Shown here in pieces: positions 22,593 through 31,772 of a DNA stretch of 44,512 nucleotides; the stretch's first letter is position 1; each line of letters begins with the position of its first letter. The position numbers were made by a program, and so were the translations under genes. The notes under the pieces are model-generated. The model made no database searches. It saw nothing but the letters and a program-made list of their open reading frames with translations, and was not told where the DNA came from. The DNA comes from Prochlorococcus sp. AG-363-N20 (lineage in GTDB: Bacteria > Cyanobacteriota > Cyanobacteriia > PCC-6307 > Cyanobiaceae): assembly GCA_003280105.1 (NCBI GenBank), contig QCFX01000014.1, positions 1 to 44,512 on the forward strand. The letters run 5' to 3'.

Positions 22593-23393
22593 TTATAGAT
22601 TATTACTTTCAAATGGTATTGGCATAGTGACATTAGCTGGCGTCGGTGAACAGACTTCGACCTGAAAGTCAATAACTGATCCAATAACAATAATGGATGG
22701 TGAAGCAAATTCCAATCTATCTACCGCATTCACAAGTTCCTTCAAAGGAGATTTAATACAACGCTGGCCAAAAACTGTTCCTTGTTGAATTACTGCTGCA
22801 GGTGTTAATGGATCTAATCCACCCTCAATTAACTCATCGGCTATGTAATGCAAGTTATGTACGCCCATATAAATCACAAATCCATCACTTGCCTTTGCAA
22901 GGGCCTTCCAATTCACTGGTTGTCTACGCTTATCAATTCCTTCATGTCCTGTGACAAACGTGACAGAAGACCCTGCAAGCCTATGAGTGATAGGGATTCC
23001 AAAATATGCAGGAACTGCGACTCCAGAAGTCACTCCAGGAACAACTTCAACTGGAACCTCCTGCTTCTGTAGAAAAGCGGCCTCTTCTGCGCCGCGGCCA
23101 AACAAAAAAGGATCTCCTCCTTTAAGCCTGACAATACAAGAATGAGTCTTTGCAAGTTTTACTAGCAGGTTATTAGTTTTTACTTGAGGAACAGAGTGAT
23201 GTCCTCGTCTCTTACCTACAAAATGGCAAACACAATAATCAGAGACAAGATCCAACAACTCTTGAGGAACCAAAGAATCATAAACAAGTGCATCGCACTC
23301 GCCCATCAACCGTTTAGCTTTAACAGTTAACAAATCCGGGTCACCTGGACCGGCTCCTACCAAGTAAACAGTTCCATAATCAGGCACATTCAT
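22593..23393 (-). CDS. cobA: Uroporphyrinogen-III C-methyltransferase (CobA/SUMT)
   Basis: Methylates uroporphyrinogen III at C2 and C7, the first step to siroheme and cobalamin. The 266-residue single-domain protein has VYLVGAGPGDPDLLTVKAKR at the N-terminus, RLKGGDPFLFGRGAEEA, VVPGVTSGVAVPAYFGIP and FVTGHE, all family signatures. It has no uroporphyrinogen synthase fusion. Siroheme is needed by nitrite and sulfite reductases; no nirA is seen nearby. It is convergent with the PabC-like gene (16 bases apart) and divergent from the TrpD2-like gene. Confidence 0.95.
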   Translation of the reverse strand: MNVPDYGTVYLVGAGPGDPDLLTVKAKRLMGECDALVYDSLVPQELLDLVSDYCVCHFVGKRRGHHSVPQVKTNNLLVKLAKTHSCIVRLKGGDPFLFGRGAEEAAFLQKQEVPVEVVPGVTSGVAVPAYFGIPITHRLAGSSVTFVTGHEGIDKRRQPVNWKALAKASDGFVIYMGVHNLHYIADELIEGGLDPLTPAAVIQQGTVFGQRCIKSPLKELVNAVDRLEFASPSIIVIGSVIDFQVEVCSPTPANVTMPIPFESNNL

Positions 23394-23596
23394 GGTAAAA
23401 GCCTGAAGGAATGGTTTAGGCAGAGACGAAATACATAGATTTCAAGCAAAGATGACATAGGTCTCCCTGTTGTCATGGCTTTTTCGGCTATTTTAGGAAG
23501 GATTTTGAATATCACATCCATGAAAAGTCAGTTGCAGTTGCTACAAAATCAAGATGCATTCTCAAACAGGGTCGACTGAATAAAAAATATACAATC
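23394..23596. other. Divergent spacer between cobA and the TrpD2-like gene
   Basis: About 200 bases with no convincing gene; a 34-codon frame at 23475-23579 has no support. No NtcA box (GTA-N8-TAC) is seen. This is the place where nitrite/nitrate genes could be expected in related strains. Confidence 0.4.
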
Positions 23597-24652
23597 GTGA
23601 ACGCCAATCAAGAACGCTTCAAAAGCTATCTACGGAAAATCGGTAGTGGAGAGCATACAAGCCATGGAATGTGTCGTGAAGAGTCCGCTGATGCTCTAAA
23701 GCTAATTCTCATGGAGCAAGCAACACCGGCTCAAATCGGGGCATTCATGATGGCTCATCGTATTCGACGTCCAGAACCACAAGAACTCGCAGGAATGCTG
23801 GATACATACTTAGAGTTGGGCGCAAACGTGAAATCCATAAAGACGCAACGTAATCCCGTCTGTTTCGGTATGCCTTTCGATGGCCGTTGTCGTACAGAGC
23901 CTATTTACCCATTAACAAGTTTAATCCTAGTAAGTCTAGGCCAGCCAGTAGTGCTAACAGGTGGGAAACGAATGCCGACAAAATATGGCATCTCAACTGT
24001 AGAGCTTTTTAGTGAGTTAAATCTCAATCTCACCGGGTTAACAGATGAAAACCTACAAAATTGCTTTTCAAATTGTGGTTTTGCACTAATGCATCAACCA
24101 GATCACTTTCCTCTTGCAGAAAAGCTAATTAGTTATCGAGAGGAAATTGGGAAACGTCCACCGATAGCAAGTATGGAGTTACTGTGGACTCCTCATATAG
24201 GAGAACATATCCTAATCAGTGGATTCGTTCACCCTCCTACAGAAGACCGTGCCTGGAAGACTATTCAATTAATGGGTAAGAAAAATTTCATCTCAGTTAA
24301 AGGTCTTGAAGGTGGAACAGACCTACCAATTAATCGTGCGTGCATCACAAAAAGATTTTATCAAAATATGCCCGAACGGATAATCCTTCATGCAAAAGAG
24401 CACCAATGCTCCGGAAAAGATATGGAGTGGAGCAGCCTGAAGGAATGGCAAGATCATGCACTTAAAGCACTTGAAAATCAAGGACCTTTAAAAAATGCCT
24501 TACGTTGGAATGCAGGTATCTACTTATGGTTTGCTGGAATAGCCAATAGCCTGGAAGACGGGTTACACCAAGCAGAAGCTTGTATGGAATCAAGATTAGC
24601 CCAAAAGACTCTGGAAAAAATAATTGCCTGGAGGAGAACAACTACTTCTTAG
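23597..24652 (+). CDS. Anthranilate phosphoribosyltransferase-like protein (TrpD2 type)
   Basis: 351 residues starting at GTG 23597. It resembles the TrpD2/YbiB branch of the anthranilate phosphoribosyltransferase family: MNANQERFKSYLRKIGSGEH, QIGAFMMAHRIRRPEPQELAG, and TGGKRMPTKYGISTVELF in place of the usual glycine-rich GTGGD loop. Members of this branch do not necessarily make tryptophan intermediates, and some bind nucleic acid, so no substrate is claimed. Its spacer from cobA (about 200 bases) holds no convincing gene. Confidence 0.82.
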   Translation: MNANQERFKSYLRKIGSGEHTSHGMCREESADALKLILMEQATPAQIGAFMMAHRIRRPEPQELAGMLDTYLELGANVKSIKTQRNPVCFGMPFDGRCRTEPIYPLTSLILVSLGQPVVLTGGKRMPTKYGISTVELFSELNLNLTGLTDENLQNCFSNCGFALMHQPDHFPLAEKLISYREEIGKRPPIASMELLWTPHIGEHILISGFVHPPTEDRAWKTIQLMGKKNFISVKGLEGGTDLPINRACITKRFYQNMPERIILHAKEHQCSGKDMEWSSLKEWQDHALKALENQGPLKNALRWNAGIYLWFAGIANSLEDGLHQAEACMESRLAQKTLEKIIAWRRTTTS

Positions 24653-24664
24653 AGACATGAATTA

Positions 24665-25138
24665 TCAAAGATATTTTTTCATGCGATAACGATCGAAAGC
24701 TAAACCTCCTATTTCTATAGTTTCTGAAGCAATTAAGGTCCAACCACGTCGCAACAATAAAGGATAACTAAAACAACTTGCTTCAGTTTTTAAGATGGTT
24801 ATCCCTTCTTCTAAAGCATCTTTTTCTAAAGAGTCTAATAAAGCAGTCGCATGTCCACGCCGAGTAGAGCGTCCGCGACAATAGAGAAGTGCTAAGCGGT
24901 CACAAGGATATCTAACAGCAAAGGCTTCTATGCTTTGTTTTTCAAAACTAATTAACCCCTTACCTTCAATAAGAGGTCTATCAAGAATACCTGGCAACCA
25001 AGCTAATGATGCCCATGCCTTGATTTGCTCTTTTGTATAAAAAGCGGCACCTTGAGATTCAATCGCATCTACGTAAATTTGCCTAACCTTAAGGTGATCG
25101 ACCACTTGAAGGGGTTTGATCTCAGGAGTCAAAAACAT
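24665..25138 (-). CDS. GNAT-family N-acetyltransferase
   Basis: 157 residues with the GNAT layout: an N-terminal pair of strands and helix (VDAIESQGAAFYTKEQI), then LALLYCRGRSTRRGHATALL (about residues 82-102), which contains the acetyl-CoA-binding R/Q-x-x-G-x-G/A-like loop, and the C-terminal LLLRRGWTLI strand. The substrate is unknown. It is convergent with the TrpD2-like gene and divergent from the MFS transporter gene; the 58-base spacer is enough for the promoters of both. Confidence 0.83.
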   Translation of the reverse strand: MFLTPEIKPLQVVDHLKVRQIYVDAIESQGAAFYTKEQIKAWASLAWLPGILDRPLIEGKGLISFEKQSIEAFAVRYPCDRLALLYCRGRSTRRGHATALLDSLEKDALEEGITILKTEASCFSYPLLLRRGWTLIASETIEIGGLAFDRYRMKKYL

Positions 25139-25196
25139 CTAGATCCAAACAGAACTCAATGAATAGAGCAAACAATGTGGGAAGGTAAAAAGAAGG

Positions 25197-26453
25197 ATGA
25201 AGCTTAAAACTGTGAATCGACTGAAAGTTCCAACTCTACTGAGTGCTTTCATAACGCTATTAAATGATCGATTAGGAGAAACAATTGTCTTTCCACTGCT
25301 TCCATTTCTTTTAGAAAGGTTTACTACAAGTGGAAGCACACTCGGCCTTTTAGCGGGAACTTATGCAATCTCTCAATTCGCTGTAGCCCCATTAATTGGA
25401 GCACTTAGTGACCGTTTTGGTCGAAAACCAGTAATAATTACTTGCGTTTCAGGTTCAGTTATAGGGCTTTGTCTCTTTGCAATTACTGTAAGTATTGACT
25501 GGACAAACCGATTACCACTATGGGCAACTAGTCTCCCTTTAATACTACTCTTTACAGCGCGAATTATTGATGGGGCCAGTGGCGGCACTGCTGCTACTGC
25601 GACAGCAGTTTTGGCAGATATTTCCACACCGGAAAACAGAGCAAAAACCTTTGGCCTCATAGGAGTGGCTTTTGGACTAGGTTTCGTACTAGGACCAGGC
25701 TTTGGAACGGCACTAGCCAAATACAGCGTCACTCTCCCTGTTTGGGCAGCAACACTTTTTGCAATATCAAACTTGGCTTTAGTGATATGTGTTCTTCCAG
25801 AAACTTTACCTACTTCAGCACGTAGTTCTTTAATACGCAAAAGAGAATTAAATCCTTTTACTCAACTCCGTCAAGTGTTCATCAATCCAACATCTAGACG
25901 GCTTTGTCTGGCCTTTTTTATATTCTTTATGGCATTTAATGGGTTTACAGCCGTTCTAGTTCTATATCTAAAAGAAGCATTTAATTGGACACCGCAATTG
26001 TCAAGTCAGGCATTTATTGTTGTAGGTGTTGTTGCAATGGTGGTGCAAGGAGGATTAATTGGTCCGTTAGTAAATCGATTTGGGGAATGGAAGCTAACAA
26101 TTACAGGCATTGGATTTGTCATTGCTGGTTGCATACTTTTAACTCTTGCCAATCAAGACAATTCAATTCAAATGGTTTTCAGCGCTGTAGGAGTTCTTGC
26201 AATAGGAACAGGGCTTGTAACTCCCTGCTTAAGATCACTAATTTCAAGAAGGCTTAGTGAAACTGGTCAGGGAACTATCTTAGGGAGTCTTCAAGGGTTG
26301 CAAAGCCTAGGGACTTTTATAGGTGCTAGCGCTGCTGGTGTTTGCTATGACCTGATAGGACAACGAAGTCCTTTTCTTGGCACTACTGTTCTACTGCTTC
26401 TAGTTATTGTATTAATTGCAGGGAACCCTTTATCTACTTGTAGCGAACAATAA
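25197..26453 (+). CDS. Major facilitator superfamily transporter
   Basis: 418 residues with about twelve hydrophobic segments, typical of MFS drug/metabolite exporters. The loop GALSDRFGRKPVI (about residues 67-79) is the conserved loop-2/3 motif between helices 2 and 3, and FVLGPGFG (about 162-169) in helix 5 is the motif C of drug/H+ antiporters of the TetA type. The substrate cannot be told from sequence. An AGAAGG ribosome binding site lies just before the ATG. ppk follows on the same strand after 75 bases. Confidence 0.9.
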   Translation: MKLKTVNRLKVPTLLSAFITLLNDRLGETIVFPLLPFLLERFTTSGSTLGLLAGTYAISQFAVAPLIGALSDRFGRKPVIITCVSGSVIGLCLFAITVSIDWTNRLPLWATSLPLILLFTARIIDGASGGTAATATAVLADISTPENRAKTFGLIGVAFGLGFVLGPGFGTALAKYSVTLPVWAATLFAISNLALVICVLPETLPTSARSSLIRKRELNPFTQLRQVFINPTSRRLCLAFFIFFMAFNGFTAVLVLYLKEAFNWTPQLSSQAFIVVGVVAMVVQGGLIGPLVNRFGEWKLTITGIGFVIAGCILLTLANQDNSIQMVFSAVGVLAIGTGLVTPCLRSLISRRLSETGQGTILGSLQGLQSLGTFIGASAAGVCYDLIGQRSPFLGTTVLLLLVIVLIAGNPLSTCSEQ

Positions 26454-26528
26454 GTAGGAGAATCTACAATTAAAAAAATTAGATTGCTAGTTTAAGAAAG
26501 GCAGCACTTGAGCTCAACATGACACTGC

Positions 26529-28649
26529 ATGACTAAAGAAGCAAAAACTAAAAATCTCTATATCAATCGAGAGCTGAGTTGGATCAATTTCAACAAAAGA
26601 GTACTCGCTCAGGCACTTGATTCTCGAACCCCATTACTGGAAAAAGCAAAGTTTAGTGCCATTTTCAGTAATAATCTGGACGAGTTTTTTATGGTTCGTG
26701 TTGCTTCATTGAAGAGCCAAGTAGATGCAGGAGTAACTAAGACAAGTGAGGAAGGAAGAACACCAGAGGAACAATTAGAAAATATTCGATCTTGTCTCTT
26801 GCCACTCGTCAAAAAACAAGATAATCACTATCTGAAAGAGTTAATAGGAACTTTAAGATCTAAAAATATACATCTTCTTAAATACGAAAACCTAAATGCA
26901 AGAGAAGAGCTTTGGGTTAAAAATTATTTTCAAACAGCAATTTTTCCAGTACTTACTCCCTTAGCGGTTGATCCAGCTCATCCTTTTCCGTTTGTCAGTA
27001 ATCTCAGTCTAAATGTAGCAGCATTAATATCTGATCCAGAAACAGGTCAAAAACAATTCGCCCGTGTCAAGGTTCCTCAAAAAACAATGGCAAGGTTTAT
27101 CAGTATCCCAACTGATTTAAGTGAGCATAAGCCTTTTCCCATTCATGTAGCGATACCAATCGAAGAAGTAGTGGCTTTTAATTTAGACCTCCTTTTTCCG
27201 GGAATGGAAGTTAAAGAGCACTACTTCTTTCGTGTCACTAGAGATGCCGATCTCGAATTAAGAGATATTGAAGCTGATGACCTAATGAGTGCTCTTGAGG
27301 AAGGCTTAAGAAAACGCCGCGTAGGTGGAGAAGTAGTGCGTCTAGAAGTCTCACAAAATATCTCTGAAGAAATGCTTGACTTGCTAATGGAAGGAATGGC
27401 CGTGGGAGAAGAAAATGTTTATCACATTAAAGGATTATTAGGTCTAGACGACTTGTTTAGCCTATTAAAACTTAAATTGCCTCAATTAAAAGATATCCCT
27501 CATCAGGGTATCACTCATCGATTTCTCAAAGACTGTCAAACAGGGTTACTAGAAGATGGATCAATTAAAAAAGAAGAGTTCAAAAATATTTTTTCCATCA
27601 TTCGACGAAGAGATTTGCTCTTACATCATCCATATGACCTTTTTGCAACTTCTGTCGAAGAGTTCATAAATCAAGCAGCAGATGACCCTTTAGTGATGGG
27701 TATCAAAATGACTCTTTATCGAATTTCTCAAGACTCACCAATCATTGCCGCTTTGATTCGGGCAGCTGAGAATGGAAAGCAAGTGATGGCATTGGTAGAG
27801 CTTAAAGCAAGGTTCGACGAAGATAACAATATTCAATGGGCGAAACGTCTGGAACAATCTGGTGTTCATGTCGTGTATGGCGTTATTGGTTTGAAAACGC
27901 ATACAAAAATTGCTTTAGTAATTAGAAAAGAAAAAGAGAGACTACGTAGTTATGGACATATCGGAACAGGTAACTATAACTCTAAAACATCTAAGCTTTA
28001 CACAGACCTTGGATTATTAACTACCAGGCCAGAAATATGTCAAGACCTCGTAGAGCTCTTCAATTATTTAACTGGTTGTTCAAAACAACAAAATTTTCGA
28101 AAGTTGCTTGTAGCACCTGTAACCCTTCGTAGCGGAATAGAATCACTCATTCGAAGAGAAATAAAGCATTCTCAAAACGGTAAAAAAGGAATAATTCGAG
28201 CCAAAATGAATTCATTAGTAGATCCAAAGATCATTCACCTGCTCTATGAAGCTTCTCAAGCTGGTGTCAAGATCGAATTAATTATTAGAGGGATGTGTTG
28301 CCTCTATCCAGGTAGAAAAGGACTTAGTGAGAATATTCGCGTAGTTAGTGTTATTGGAAGATTTCTTGAACACTCGCGAATTTTCTGGTTTGCAAATAAT
28401 GGAAAACCAGAAGCATATATAGGCAGTGCGGATTGGATGCGCCGTAACCTTGATCGACGTGTAGAAGCTGTAACTCCTGTTGATGCCTCTGAGCTCAAAG
28501 AACAATTAGACAAATTACTCAAGCTATATCTTCATGACAATCGAGACGCATGGGAAATGGATCACAATGGTGATTTTTCTCAAATACAGCCCGAAGGAAA
28601 GGAGATTCGATCACAAGTGCAAATAATGGGGATGCAAGAAAAGATATGA
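26529..28649 (+). CDS. ppk: Polyphosphate kinase
   Basis: Makes polyphosphate from ATP; the store may matter in phosphate-poor seawater. The 706-residue protein has the PPK1 order: N-terminal RELSWINFNKRVLAQA, the head domain with VDPAHPFPFVSNLSLN, and two C-terminal catalytic (phospholipase-D-like) domains. The likely phosphate-accepting histidine is H458 in GLKTHTKIALV, with GHIGTGNYNSKT following; GRFLEHSRIFWF lies in the second repeat. It is preceded by the MFS gene and followed, after about 215 bases, by the sigma factor gene. Confidence 0.97.
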   Translation: MTKEAKTKNLYINRELSWINFNKRVLAQALDSRTPLLEKAKFSAIFSNNLDEFFMVRVASLKSQVDAGVTKTSEEGRTPEEQLENIRSCLLPLVKKQDNHYLKELIGTLRSKNIHLLKYENLNAREELWVKNYFQTAIFPVLTPLAVDPAHPFPFVSNLSLNVAALISDPETGQKQFARVKVPQKTMARFISIPTDLSEHKPFPIHVAIPIEEVVAFNLDLLFPGMEVKEHYFFRVTRDADLELRDIEADDLMSALEEGLRKRRVGGEVVRLEVSQNISEEMLDLLMEGMAVGEENVYHIKGLLGLDDLFSLLKLKLPQLKDIPHQGITHRFLKDCQTGLLEDGSIKKEEFKNIFSIIRRRDLLLHHPYDLFATSVEEFINQAADDPLVMGIKMTLYRISQDSPIIAALIRAAENGKQVMALVELKARFDEDNNIQWAKRLEQSGVHVVYGVIGLKTHTKIALVIRKEKERLRSYGHIGTGNYNSKTSKLYTDLGLLTTRPEICQDLVELFNYLTGCSKQQNFRKLLVAPVTLRSGIESLIRREIKHSQNGKKGIIRAKMNSLVDPKIIHLLYEASQAGVKIELIIRGMCCLYPGRKGLSENIRVVSVIGRFLEHSRIFWFANNGKPEAYIGSADWMRRNLDRRVEAVTPVDASELKEQLDKLLKLYLHDNRDAWEMDHNGDFSQIQPEGKEIRSQVQIMGMQEKI

Positions 28650-28850
28650 ATTAAATAAACAGCTTCTTGGAATTCGCAGTTCAATCAAAAATCTGATCAA
28701 TACGAAAACCTTTTTACTAGTAATAATGACTTAGTGTAAGTGCAGAAAATCACATTCTTTTCATGATTTCTAGAAGGCTTACCGAAAGATTTTCGTTTTG
28801 CCGTGTCTACCTTGCTTTATAAGTGCTAAGTTCTGGCCAAATCTAAATTT

Positions 28851-28856
28851 AGGAGG
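28851..28856 (+). promoter_or_regulatory. Strong Shine-Dalgarno deciding the sigma factor start
   Basis: AGGAGG lies 8 bases before ATG 28865 and 5 before the adjacent GTG 28862. The spacing favours ATG. The 212 bases between ppk and this gene hold no other convincing gene; they contain only a TATAAG-like element (around 28819) with no clear -35, so promoters there are uncertain. Confidence 0.6.
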
Positions 28857-28864
28857 CCAGGGTG

Positions 28865-29893
28865 ATGGGGATCCCTCTGGAATCTGCAAAGGGTACTTCT
28901 GGAATCACTTCGGAAGAATCTTTGCTTTCATCAGCAACAAAAAAACAACAATCAGAAAAAACCAGTCGATCTGGGAGTGGTTCACGTAATCACAACCGTA
29001 ATAGTGGTCGCCTAGGTACAGATGCAATTGGCTTTTATTTGAGCAGTATTGGGAGAGTACCTCTTCTGACAGCAGCTGAAGAAATAGAGCTTGCCCATCA
29101 CGTGCAAGCAATGAAGCAATTATTGGAATTGCCAAAAGATGAGCAAACGCCTCGCCATCGTCACAAAATTCGAATGGGGAAACGTGCGCGAGATCGGATG
29201 ATGGCGGCTAATCTTCGTCTTGTTGTAAGCGTCGCAAAAAAATATCAAAATCAAGGTCTAGAGCTTCTTGATCTAGTTCAGGAAGGTGCAATTGGGCTAG
29301 AGCGAGCAGTAGACAAATTTGATCCAGCAATGGGCTATAAGTTTTCAACCTATGCTTATTGGTGGATTCGGCAAGGGATGACTAGAGCAATCGACAATAG
29401 TGCACGCACCATTCGTCTACCAATTCATATAAGCGAAAAGCTATCCAAAATGAGAAGGATTTCTAGAGAACTTTCTCATCGATTTGGTCGACAACCAAAT
29501 CGCCTTGAACTTGCTCATGCAATGGGTATTGAACCCCAAGATCTTGAAGATCTAGTTTCTCAAAGTGCACCATGTGCCTCACTTGATGCACATGCGAGAG
29601 GGGAAGAGGATCGCAGTACCCTCGGAGAATTAATTCCTGATCCCAATTGTGAGGAGCCCATGGAAGGGATGGATCGCAGTATTCAAAAAGAACATTTAGG
29701 TGGGTGGTTATCTCAATTAAATGAAAGGGAGCAAAAGATCTTACGGTTACGATTTGGTCTAGATGGAGAAGAGCCTTTAACTCTTGCTGAGATAGGAAGA
29801 CAAATTAATGTTTCCAGAGAACGCGTTAGACAATTAGAAGCAAAGGCAATCCTAAAATTAAGAGTGATGACTACACATCAACAAGCTGCCTGA
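28865..29893 (+). CDS. RNA polymerase sigma-70 factor, RpoD-related (group 2 type)
   Basis: 342 residues. The protein lacks the long region 1.1 of RpoD; regions 1.2-2.4 run from DAIGFYLSSIGRVPLLTAAE through LRLVVSVAKKYQNQGL, LLDLVQEGAIGLERAVDKFD and YKFSTYAYWWIRQGMTRAI. Region 4 near the C-terminus has LTLAEIGRQINVSRERVRQL, the promoter -35 helix-turn-helix. It is therefore an alternative sigma of the group 2 type common in cyanobacteria. Which stress or diel signal it serves cannot be read here. Confidence 0.93.
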   Translation: MGIPLESAKGTSGITSEESLLSSATKKQQSEKTSRSGSGSRNHNRNSGRLGTDAIGFYLSSIGRVPLLTAAEEIELAHHVQAMKQLLELPKDEQTPRHRHKIRMGKRARDRMMAANLRLVVSVAKKYQNQGLELLDLVQEGAIGLERAVDKFDPAMGYKFSTYAYWWIRQGMTRAIDNSARTIRLPIHISEKLSKMRRISRELSHRFGRQPNRLELAHAMGIEPQDLEDLVSQSAPCASLDAHARGEEDRSTLGELIPDPNCEEPMEGMDRSIQKEHLGGWLSQLNEREQKILRLRFGLDGEEPLTLAEIGRQINVSRERVRQLEAKAILKLRVMTTHQQAA

Positions 29894-29901
29894 GATGACT
29901 A

Positions 29902-30552
29902 TTGAATAATCTCTACTCAATAATCGTTATTATTGGTTGGATAGTAATTGTACTATTGAGTGCTGTGGTTTGTAGGCATTATCTACCTGCAAAAAAAGAA
30001 TTAGTTCGGAAAATTATTCATATTGGAACCGGTCCTATTATTCCATTAGCTTGGTGGTTAGAAATTCCTTCAAGGCTTGGGATTATTGTTGCAAGCTTAA
30101 TCACGATTGCCTTAATCATTAATCACCGGCTTCGTATTTTAGTTGCTCTTGAGGAAGTCAATCGACAAAGCTACGGCACGATTGCATATGGACTTAGTAT
30201 TACTTTTCTTTTTTTTGTGATGTGGCCTGAAAACGCTGCTGCTGCAACTGCAGGAGTACTTGTAATGGCATTTGGAGATGGCTTAGCAGGATTACTGGGT
30301 CGACAATTTAAGTCTCCAACATGGAGAATTTTGAATCAGAAAAAATCAGTGATTGGAACAATCACCATGGCTATCGTTACAGCACTTGTTCTGACTGCAA
30401 TAACTATAATTTGCAATTATTCAATAAGCCCCTTTCCCATCGTTGCAATTACCTCTCTAGGAGTAATACTTGAACAAATAGGGCCTTGGGGAATTGACAA
30501 CTTAACTGTGCCTATCGGGATTGCATTTAGCTGGATGTGGATTATGAGTTAG
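29902..30552 (+). CDS. Phytol kinase-like (VTE5/dolichol kinase family) membrane protein
   Basis: 216 residues with about six hydrophobic segments. KKELVRKIIHIGTGPIIPLA (about residues 31-50) and VMAFGDGLAGLLGRQF (about 120-135) are the family's motifs; this family uses CTP to phosphorylate phytol for tocopherol or chlorophyll-derived phytol reuse, or dolichol. Phytol is the most likely substrate in a cyanobacterium. The start is TTG 29902, 8 bases after the sigma gene stop; no ATG gives this frame near the beginning. It is convergent with DAHP synthase. Confidence 0.82.
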   Translation: MNNLYSIIVIIGWIVIVLLSAVVCRHYLPAKKELVRKIIHIGTGPIIPLAWWLEIPSRLGIIVASLITIALIINHRLRILVALEEVNRQSYGTIAYGLSITFLFFVMWPENAAAATAGVLVMAFGDGLAGLLGRQFKSPTWRILNQKKSVIGTITMAIVTALVLTAITIICNYSISPFPIVAITSLGVILEQIGPWGIDNLTVPIGIAFSWMWIMS

Positions 30553-30569
30553 AACTAGTAACTTGATCT

Positions 30570-31628
30570 TCACAAAAGCGATTGAGACTTCACTGCAGCA
30601 GATAGCTCTTTTAATAAGCTTGCGGTCGTATCAATATCAATACATGCATCTGTAATGCTTTGTCCATAAATCAATTTCGATAAATCATTAGATAATTTCT
30701 GATTTCCTTCCACTAAATGACTTTCTAGCATTACGCCCATAATCTGATTAGATCCTTCCCTGACCTGAGTCGCCACAGCAAGTAAAACTTCCGATTGTTT
30801 TCGATAATCCTTATTGGAATTCCCATGGCTACAATCAACCATTAATCGAGCGGGCCAGTCAACCTCAGAAAGCTCTTCTGCAACAGCATTAATAGCTTCC
30901 ATATGGTAATTAGTGCCATTTTTCCCACCACGCAAAACCAAATGGCCATCAGGGTTTCCAGTCGTGCTAACAATCGAAGCTTGACCTTCTCTATTTATTC
31001 CTAAAAAATGATGAGGTCTAGACGCTGCTTGCATAGCATTAATCGCAATAGTGGCAGTGCCATCAGTCCCATTTTTATAGCCTATCGGCATAGATAAGCC
31101 AGACGCCATTTCGCGATGAGTCTGACTTTCCGTTGTTCTCGCTCCAATAGCAGTCCAACTAATCAAATCCGCAATGTATTGGGGAACGACTGGGTCAAGC
31201 AATTCTGTAGCCGCTGGCATACCCTCACGGGCTAATTCCAACAACAACGATCGAGCACGTCTAAGCCCAGTATTAATGTCATATGAGCCATCAAGGTGAG
31301 GATCATTAATTAAACCTTTCCAACCAACAGTAGTTCGAGGTTTTTCAAAATAAACACGCATAACCACCTCAAGCTCTGCGGCATATTTTTTGCGCAGAGG
31401 ATTTAATTGTTTTGCATAATCCTTTGCAGCCTCAATGTCATGAACTGAACAAGGTCCAACAATGACTAATAAGCGTGAATCTTGACCATTCAAAATTGCT
31501 TTAATGCGCTTACGCGTAACAGCAACTGTTTTGGCAGCCTCAAGATCTATAGGCAAATCCTTATGAAGCAATCCAGGAGGCACCAATGGTCGGGTGCCCA
31601 CCACATGCAGGTCTGAAGTGGTGGTCAT
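30570..31628 (-). CDS. DAHP synthase (class I, AroF/G type)
   Basis: First enzyme of the shikimate pathway, joining erythrose-4-phosphate and phosphoenolpyruvate. The 352-residue protein has LLVIVGPCSVHD, MRVYFEKPRTTVGWKGLIND, ATELLDP, GARTTESQTHREMASGLSMP and GTIGYK-like GYKNGTDGTATIA, then MVDCSHGNSNK, all class I motifs. Which aromatic amino acid feeds back cannot be read. It works with aroE at 42134 upstream of chorismate users in this window. It is divergent from acnB with 144 bases between them. Confidence 0.95.
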   Translation of the reverse strand: MTTTSDLHVVGTRPLVPPGLLHKDLPIDLEAAKTVAVTRKRIKAILNGQDSRLLVIVGPCSVHDIEAAKDYAKQLNPLRKKYAAELEVVMRVYFEKPRTTVGWKGLINDPHLDGSYDINTGLRRARSLLLELAREGMPAATELLDPVVPQYIADLISWTAIGARTTESQTHREMASGLSMPIGYKNGTDGTATIAINAMQAASRPHHFLGINREGQASIVSTTGNPDGHLVLRGGKNGTNYHMEAINAVAEELSEVDWPARLMVDCSHGNSNKDYRKQSEVLLAVATQVREGSNQIMGVMLESHLVEGNQKLSNDLSKLIYGQSITDACIDIDTTASLLKELSAAVKSQSLL

Positions 31629-31772
31629 TTAACCCTTACTAAGCACAACTAAGACTAAGGAACCTACAAGATATCGACACGACTCAATTGCATTTCAAAA
31701 TTGATTGACCCTCCGCATGGGAAAGTAGAAACAAGAATGGAGACTTTATCCAGCTTCTGAGGAATTGCCCCA

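Noticed and set aside
23475-23579. 34-codon frame (MAFSAILGRI...) in the cobA/TrpD2-like spacer
   Set aside because: No ribosome binding site, no coupling and no recognisable protein features; likely chance.
25373-25840. 155-codon minus-strand frame inside the MFS gene
   Set aside because: Shadow of the transporter frame; composition reflects its complement.
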